DNA of 38,841 nucleotides from NCBI GenBank assembly GCA_024653775.1, contig JANLHZ010000315.1, forward strand, positions 1-38,841, in the 5' to 3' direction. The notes under the pieces are model-generated. The model was given only the letters and a program-made list of their open reading frames with translations, was not told the DNA's origin and ran no database searches. The position numbers and the translations under genes were made by a program. Origin of the DNA: Planctomycetota bacterium (GTDB taxonomy: Bacteria; Planctomycetota; UBA8742; JACQVU01; JANLHZ01). Positions 31,150 to 38,841 of the stretch are shown piece after piece; position 1 is the stretch's first letter; each line of letters begins with the position of its first letter.

Positions 31150-32071
31150 GTCCCGTATTCTGAACCGTCTTTTTGTACCGCGCAAGAACTCTTCCCGCCT
31201 TGAACTTCGCCGCGGCCTGGAGAATGATCCGCGGAATCTTGGAAGGCGAGAGTTTCGAGTATTCGTCGATCAGTTCCTTCATAAAATCGTGTTCTACGTC
31301 GCAAAGCGTCATCGAGAAGATCAATGCCGCGACGTCCTTGATTCGAAGACGCTGCGCCTTCAGACCCTTCGCGAGAGTCACTCTGCCGAGGTCGGTGAGG
31401 ACGAGTTTCGAAAGATCGCCCCCACTTGCGCGGATGTGATGGAGGTATAAGTCCTGATGGAAAATTCCTGAGCTGTGCATCTTAGCCGCGATGGAAATGA
31501 CTTCGCGAAGCGTGTTTTCGTACCCCGCGGCTTTTTTAGCCACCGGAACCGACAAAGGTTCGCCTTCGATGAAATCGAGGATCAGCGCGGAGTCGTACGC
31601 GCCCTTCGTCTGCGGCATTACCGCGCACACAGCAGCGGGCACGGGGATGCCATAAGAAGCGAGCAGCGAGTGCGCCTTCGCTTCGAGAATAGCATTGCTA
31701 GCGCGGAGCGCGTCCCTCTGGAATTCAGTCAGCGCGCCGAGCGCCAGCCTTTCAGACGACTGAGTGTGGAGATACTTCCAGCGAACGCGGGCACGGATGG
31801 CGGCGCGCTCCTTCGTGTGGACTTTGTAATAGACCTTCAGGAATAGGGGCGAGTTTTTTTCGCCCTCTTCCTTTGGGAGAGGGCTGAGGTGAGGGCTTTT
31901 CGGCGAGCCGGCGTTTTCAAGCTCGACAACATAACTCGCGCTCAGTTTCGACCGCTTGATCGCCTTCGAGTTCGTTATCAACCGTTCGATCTCCCCCTCA
32001 GGCGTGACGCAAAGATCGACCCCGACGATGTTGACGGCGTACCTGAGGACGTTGTCGAGCCTGATTTCCAT
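31121..32071 (-). CDS. WaaP/Kdo-type lipopolysaccharide kinase family protein
   Basis: 316 residues from the ATG at 32071. The larger open frame extends upstream to 33289 but that part is a shadow of uvrA. Kinase-fold landmarks are FIEGEPLSV, the catalytic loop HSSGIFHQDLYLHHI with Asp207, and the metal-binding LTDLGRV with Asp227. This pattern matches the WaaP/KdkA group, cytoplasmic kinases that phosphorylate heptose or Kdo of LPS cores, and related small-molecule kinases. The first 60 residues are followed by an insertion, SPHLSPLPKEEGE, encoded by a dispersed GC-rich repeat (31862-31897) in the N-lobe. The insertion keeps the frame. The gene follows uvrA by 119 nt and overlaps the bitopic lipoprotein gene. 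Confidence 0.8.
   Translation of the reverse strand: MEIRLDNVLRYAVNIVGVDLCVTPEGEIERLITNSKAIKRSKLSASYVVELENAGSPKSPHLSPLPKEEGEKNSPLFLKVYYKVHTKERAAIRARVRWKYLHTQSSERLALGALTEFQRDALRASNAILEAKAHSLLASYGIPVPAAVCAVMPQTKGAYDSALILDFIEGEPLSVPVAKKAAGYENTLREVISIAAKMHSSGIFHQDLYLHHIRASGGDLSKLVLTDLGRVTLAKGLKAQRLRIKDVAALIFSMTLCDVEHDFMKELIDEYSKLSPSKIPRIILQAAAKFKAGRVLARYKKTVQNTGHGIENPNKR
31862..31897. repeat. GC-rich dispersed repeat inside the kinase gene
   Basis: GCCCTCTTCCTTTGGGAGAG followed by GGCTGAGGTGAGGGCT: a hairpin-forming element related to 99-138. It is translated in frame as SPHLSPLPKEEGE. Confidence 0.65.
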
Positions 32072-32155
32072 CCGCGGTAGAATACCGAGAGTCCCACGCG
32101 TCGGCAAACGGAATCCCATCTCCGGGGGCCTCGCGGGAAGGATACCTGTGTTCTT

Positions 32156-32188
32156 GCGACAGCTCGCTGCGCTCACAGTTGCACTCCG
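32156..32188. repeat. 33-bp dispersed repeat downstream of uvrA, copy 1
   Basis: GCGACAGCTCGCTGCGCTCA and the next 13 nt match 32308-32340 at about 30 of 33 positions. It lies immediately after the uvrA stop. Confidence 0.8.
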
Positions 32189-32190
32189 GA

Positions 32191-35202
<3,012 letters not shown>

Positions 35203-35359
35203 TTTGCCCCTGAAACTGGTTTTTCGGTTGATTCGCGATCCAAATTCGAACCGAACAGGTTACCAAAGCGCCCGCGTATACAGCAAAGGAATTGCAAAAG
35301 TCCAACCATTCTGCTTGGCGCCTCCAAAGTAACGAACCGCACACATGGATAGACAAAAG

Positions 35360-35390
35360 AATATTTTGACGAAAATTTTCTGAAAATATT
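35360..35390. promoter_or_regulatory. AT-rich dyad between uvrA and the cassette
   Basis: AATATTTT and AAAATATT arms enclose GAAAATTTTC, giving a nested, nearly palindromic 31-bp site. It stands between the divergent uvrA and membrane-protein genes, where an operator for either would be expected. No known binding motif was recognised. Confidence 0.4.
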
Positions 35391-35477
35391 GCGCTTAACG
35401 TCTTGCCTTATGCGAGGGTGGGGGTAAACTTGCTTAAACGTTTGATTTCCAAAGCGCATCGAGTCAGGAGTTGAAAA

Positions 35478-35999
35478 ATGGATGGTACTACTTCGAATCC
35501 AATTCCACGCTGGATTATCTGTCTTCTTCTCGTCCCCGTTTATATTCTCACGATTTTCGTCATTGCTGACTTCCCGAGCCTGGTTTCCATTTTTATTTCG
35601 CTCTTTCTAGGTGGACCGGACCTCGGTCTTTACCTTGTCGGCGGATTTCTGGCTCTCGTCGTCGTGCTCGTGCTTGCCGGACTGACCGTTTCTCACCTGA
35701 TGACCTGGCGAGCGAAGTCGTCGGTTCAGCAGTGGGCGATGTCCCGCGGCGTCAATATCTCGGGAATCGTGGCTTTCTTCGGTGGAAACTTTTTCCGCGA
35801 CGGACTCACGATCAGAATTACGATTTTCAGCATTCTCGATGTAGTGGCTTTTCTCGTAGGATTGCTGTTATCCGTGTCCGACCCGACCGACTCGGGAACT
35901 TGGGTTCTTGTCTTGATCACAGGTGCGCTTTTTCTCATCCCCTCTGGATTTCTGAAGATGCTGAACGCCTGGTTTTCTAACACGCAGATAAACGTTTGA
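35478..35999 (+). CDS. Hypothetical membrane protein, first gene of the cassette upstream of uvrA
   Basis: 173 residues with four predicted spans (about 12-30, 32-47, 51-73 and 112-160, the last probably two helices split near 135). The linker MTWRAKSSVQQWAMSRGVNI is basic and likely cytoplasmic. I recognise no family. AGGAG lies 8 nt before ATG 35478. It heads three plus-strand genes enclosed by the DR2 repeats; the next starts 40 nt downstream. Its base composition is intermediate between the GC-rich flanks and the AT-rich genes that follow. Confidence 0.7.
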   Translation: MDGTTSNPIPRWIICLLLVPVYILTIFVIADFPSLVSIFISLFLGGPDLGLYLVGGFLALVVVLVLAGLTVSHLMTWRAKSSVQQWAMSRGVNISGIVAFFGGNFFRDGLTIRITIFSILDVVAFLVGLLLSVSDPTDSGTWVLVLITGALFLIPSGFLKMLNAWFSNTQINV

Positions 36000-36039
36000 A
36001 CATGAAGAATACCCTGTGTATACTTCTTGAATTGGAGAT

Positions 36040-36807
36040 TTGAAAATGCCGTTAAACGATTTTTTGCGCGAAACCACCGTGGGACCGAACTTTGCAAAAA
36101 TTTTTGGCGGGCCGACGAGCGATGTAAGCCTGACCGCCATCCCAGCACGAGTAGTTACAGAGCAATCCATTGAAACAACCACGCAGTTGCCGATCATAAA
36201 TCAGAATAGAAACTTTGGGGTTAGGTTTGGCGGATTGAAAATGAACTTGTGGTCAGGACCTTGTCCGCCAGCGGTGGGAAGCGCAGCCGCGGTTCCTTCC
36301 TTTTACTTTTATGTACCCAATCCTAAACCAGGTGTTTCGCCTGAACCTCACACTTGTGCCTTGATGCCAGGCCCCGGCGCAACGGCAGTGGTATCAGCCG
36401 TTAGGAAAGTTACTTGCGGTGCAATTCTTGATTTGATTTGCACATGTTATGTAATTACCATTACACATACATACCCCGCGCCATTTATTCGCTGCTGGGC
36501 GCCAGGCGGCCCGTTTGCGGACGTAGTAGCTGACTACCCTGCAACGCCAGGGGCGCACTTCACCGTTGATACCTGTATGAGTTGCTTTGGAAGTTCTATT
36601 TTGGAATCAAATGAAGGCGCATCCGTCGACGAAAGAGATAATGTTGTTTTAAAAGCGCAAAACATTGAAATTGACTTTGACATGCTGCAGTCATTTTCCA
36701 AAATATTTCAAGAAGCAGAAAAAATAAAATCAGAGATGATGGGTTTCCAACCTGTACCTCTCGGCTCAGCATACTCAGGCATAAATGGATGCGGTTGTAA
36801 TGGATAA
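36040..36807 (+). CDS. Cysteine-rich hypothetical protein in the cassette
   Basis: 255 residues without signal peptide or clear membrane span. Ten cysteines are spread through the chain, several in pairs: ICTC, TCMSC and a terminal NGCGCNG. The middle is rich in Pro, Gly and aromatic residues (PSFYFYVPNPKPGVSPEP), then VTCGAILDLICTCYVITITH. Paired cysteines in a protein with no export signal suggest metal binding or, more speculatively, a processed peptide. GGAG lies about 10 nt before ATG 36040. AT-rich codon use differs from the chromosome on both sides. Its end overlaps the next gene by 23 nt. No family recognised. Confidence 0.65.
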   Translation: MKMPLNDFLRETTVGPNFAKIFGGPTSDVSLTAIPARVVTEQSIETTTQLPIINQNRNFGVRFGGLKMNLWSGPCPPAVGSAAAVPSFYFYVPNPKPGVSPEPHTCALMPGPGATAVVSAVRKVTCGAILDLICTCYVITITHTYPAPFIRCWAPGGPFADVVADYPATPGAHFTVDTCMSCFGSSILESNEGASVDERDNVVLKAQNIEIDFDMLQSFSKIFQEAEKIKSEMMGFQPVPLGSAYSGINGCGCNG

Positions 36808-38053
36808 TAAAACGAACAATTTTTATCGACACATTGTTGTATCTATTATTGCGGTTCTATTTCTTTCTACCTGCAATAAAAACATAGAGGATGATTACGT
36901 CAATTCATTGCGGGATCGATTTCAGGATGCCGGTGAAGATAGTAAAAATAAACGACTTCTGTTTATCGAAGCACTACGACGAGTGAATTCGCCGGCTTCA
37001 TCACTGTTATCGCCGGATAAGTATCCTAACGGTCCTTTTGGCACGGATATGTTGAATAGCTGGCCTGAAGAAGACGCAGATTTGATAAAGTGGCTGGAGA
37101 CAAATTCTGGAGTTATCACCAACATAGTAGATTCTTCGGATTTAGAAAAAAATGAACCCGTTTTCCCAGATGCCGCGTGGGAAGAATATCAGTCTCCAGC
37201 GTTTTTTCGTATTTCTGGACTTCGGAACCATCTTTTTATTTCTCGCCCAACTGCGATCGCTGTGTTGCAGGCTGAATTGCGAAGGCGGCTTCAATCAGGG
37301 TCTGTTGACAAAGCAGTAGAGCTAGCTTGCGCGTCGTTACCATTTTCAGTTGATCCAATGGATGAGTATGGTGTGTATGACATATGCTATGAAATTCGTC
37401 GAATGCTGTCCATAGGATTGAGTGACTTACAAGGTGAGAAATTAGGTGCCTCTATACTTGATACCATTGCTAAGTATTCTTTCACATCAATAGTCCAGTT
37501 CTATCTGTTGGAAGAAAGTAAAGAATTTCCACCTACTTTCGACCCGATAGTTGTTGAAGCTGGAAATGCCCCTCCGATCCCACCATCAGTTGACCAGTTA
37601 ATCGCGGAGTATCGCAAGTTGATCCAGATAGTTGAAAGAGGCACATATTCCGAAAAACTGTCTGCAATAAAAGCTGAAATGTCGAAGGCTTCAGAAAACT
37701 CTTCATGGCGTCATTACTTTTGGACATCAGTTAAGGACAAGTTTTTACAGATATTCAGACAGCACTTGATATTGTACGCCACCTATCTTTTTCTTCTCGT
37801 CGAAATCAACACCGATAATGTTGCTTTTCCGCCGGGTTCAATGGCTGATGTCTCTGAGATCGTTAGCGATAAGAATTTATTCTCTTCATTCAGAGATTGG
37901 ATAAAGATTAAAAAGGGTAATAATGATTATTCGATGTATATCATAGGAGATGACGGAATTGATTGGGAAGGCGAGTTGTTCGGATCTGACGACGACAATC
38001 GACGCTTTTCGATAAAACCTAGCTTTCCGCCACGGTCCTTCGCTCATAGGTGA
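36785..38053 (+). CDS. Hypothetical lipoprotein, last gene of the cassette
   Basis: 422 residues. An N-terminal span ([15 protein letters not shown]) ends in a lipobox LSTC at Cys30, so export and lipid anchoring are likely. The body is largely helical and acidic with no recognised domain. The C-terminal stretch [19 protein letters not shown] resembles the YSVGPDGxDDGG motif at the end of some hypothetical or pseudopilin-like proteins in PVC-type bacteria. ATG 36800 (codon 6) is an alternative start, overlapping the previous stop as ATGGATAA. The last few codons run up to the DR2-R boundary near 38055, so the original C-terminus may have been altered by the insertion. Strongly AT-rich. Confidence 0.7.
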   Translation: MDAVVMDNKTNNFYRHIVVSIIAVLFLSTCNKNIEDDYVNSLRDRFQDAGEDSKNKRLLFIEALRRVNSPASSLLSPDKYPNGPFGTDMLNSWPEEDADLIKWLETNSGVITNIVDSSDLEKNEPVFPDAAWEEYQSPAFFRISGLRNHLFISRPTAIAVLQAELRRRLQSGSVDKAVELACASLPFSVDPMDEYGVYDICYEIRRMLSIGLSDLQGEKLGASILDTIAKYSFTSIVQFYLLEESKEFPPTFDPIVVEAGNAPPIPPSVDQLIAEYRKLIQIVERGTYSEKLSAIKAEMSKASENSSWRHYFWTSVKDKFLQIFRQHLILYATYLFLLVEINTDNVAFPPGSMADVSEIVSDKNLFSSFRDWIKIKKGNNDYSMYIIGDDGIDWEGELFGSDDDNRRFSIKPSFPPRSFAHR

Positions 38054-38060
38054 TTTTCAT

Positions 38061-38309
38061 CGGCGAAAGTCCCCGGATGTAATCGTTAGGCGGCTTTTCC
38101 ATCTGTCCGAGGAACTGCCGCGCGTAGGACGACAGGCTCTCGACGTACCTTCGCTGACCTTCCGCGTAGATCGTGTCGAACGCGAGGGACGATTTCCCGC
38201 TGCCGGAGACCCCGCTGAAAATGACGAGCTGCTTTTTGGGAATCTTGACGTGGACGTTCTTCAGATTGTGAATCTTCGCGCCCTTGACTTCTATGTGATC
38301 CGGCTCCAT
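38061..38309 (-). pseudogene. uvrA: Truncated uvrA copy, codons 1-83
   Basis: ATG at 38309 begins the same 83 residues as intact UvrA, including Walker [10 protein letters not shown], with one change (Tyr75 to Asn). Similarity ends after GLSP; the frame runs on to 38019 in unrelated DNA. The silent nature of the differences indicates that it came from a functional allele and has not yet decayed. The region 38409-38659 beyond it holds no gene I can support, only a small CGCAA/TTGCG dyad at 38488-38502. Confidence 0.92.
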
Positions 38310-38408
38310 TTTGCCCCTGAAACTGGTTTTTGCGGTTTCGACGATGCGAATTTGAACCGACGAGCCTAACAAACTCCCCCCGTGTACGGCAAAGAAATTG
38401 CAAAGTCC
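38061..38408. repeat. Right direct repeat flanking the three-gene cassette (DR2-R)
   Basis: Second copy of the uvrA 5' end and upstream DNA. Alignment with 34954-35303 shows 16 substitutions in the diverged part of the coding region, 15 of them silent. Confidence 0.9.
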
Positions 38409-38659
38409 CCGCGGATCGAATCTGGCTACCTCCGGCATCAGCCCCGACGACTGCCCCGCGAGCGGACAGGACGGTATTTTCGAATATCGCAAAAAACTTG
38501 CGGTCATAATTCGTTCTGTGGTAGTAACTTACGCGAATTTGCCAATAATTTATAGAATAACCTCTTGCAATCATAGAAAGGGGGGGAGGTAGACTCCATT
38601 CATCATTGAATCATAAATTGGAGTTTTGTTCGAATAAGTTTTAATCGTGGAAAAGCCTT

Positions 38660-38841
38660 ATGTGTAATGGTGCTCGTGCAATTTCTGCTTTTTTCGCGTT
38701 TCTGATCGTCTTCTGGGCAATACTCGCAGGCGTCCTCTGGGCGGTGCTCGAAGTCCCGAAGTCCGCGGGATCGGATTTCACTTGCATCGCGCGGGGAATC
38801 GAGAGCGCGGGCGAAAGCTACTACATCGGTACGAAGCGCGA
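38660..38841 (+). CDS. Hypothetical small membrane protein, cut by the window end
   Basis: ATG 38660 with GGAAA 8 nt upstream opens a frame that runs off the window (60 codons seen). It has one hydrophobic segment (ISAFFAFLIVFWAILAGVLW) followed by a polar, probably extracytoplasmic part. Codon use is like the chromosome rather than the AT-rich cassette. Before the cassette arrived, this was probably the gene divergent from uvrA. Confidence 0.6.
   Translation, partial: MCNGARAISAFFAFLIVFWAILAGVLWAVLEVPKSAGSDFTCIARGIESAGESYYIGTKR

Noticed and set aside
35304-38060. Search for terminal inverted repeats or an integrase in the cassette
   Set aside because: None found by eye at the DR2-internal edges, and none of the three proteins shows recombinase motifs.

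Overview
The window reads as a piece of chromosome from a Gram-negative (diderm) bacterium with moderately high GC and many dispersed intergenic repeats. Pointers to a diderm are a TolR/ExbD-type protein, several lipoprotein signal peptides, a LPS-kinase-fold (WaaP-like) protein and a 2770-residue surface lipoprotein. The mix of an RsbU/RsbW/RsbV-type stress switch, giant repeat lipoproteins and repeat-rich intergenic DNA would suit a PVC-group or neighbouring candidate-phylum bacterium. No rRNA, tRNA or marker gene in the window fixes the lineage, so this is a weak inference.

Layout. 1-4.4 kb: a lipoprotein built of WPFY-type repeats (+), an ABC-2 permease (-), a lone GlpB-like flavoprotein (+), and a probable IS110-type transposase remnant. 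4.4-17.9 kb: a minus-strand operon reading GGDEF diguanylate cyclase, membrane PP2C phosphatase (RsbU/SpoIIE type), RsbW-like kinase, STAS antagonist, a hypothetical protein, and an RNase H-DUF4177 fusion. This operon is split by an inserted plus-strand type I restriction-modification operon (hsdM-hsdS-hsdR). The insert is bracketed by about 230-bp direct repeats that carry the intergenic DNA and the 5' end of the RNase H gene. 18.5-20.3 kb: a double-length ABC-2 permease (+). 20.3-32.1 kb: minus-strand methyltransferase, ExbD-like protein, giant beta-helix lipoprotein, a bitopic coiled-coil lipoprotein and a WaaP-like kinase. 32.2-35.2 kb: uvrA (-).

35.3-38.4 kb: a second insert, upstream of uvrA, made of three uncharacterised plus-strand genes. 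Two of them are visibly AT-rich. It is bracketed by about 350-bp direct repeats carrying the first 83 codons of uvrA plus upstream DNA. The truncated uvrA copy differs from the intact gene almost only at synonymous sites, so the two copies diverged while both were functional. The window ends inside a small membrane-protein gene.

The most notable feature is that two unrelated cargoes (a known defence system and an unknown three-gene cassette) were inserted with the same architecture: cargo flanked by a duplicated 5' end of the neighbouring minus-strand gene, with no recombinase in the cargo. Secondary themes are heptanucleotide tandem arrays at six or more sites, and repeat-derived peptides inside otherwise ordinary proteins (RNase H fusion, WaaP-like kinase, UvrA tail).
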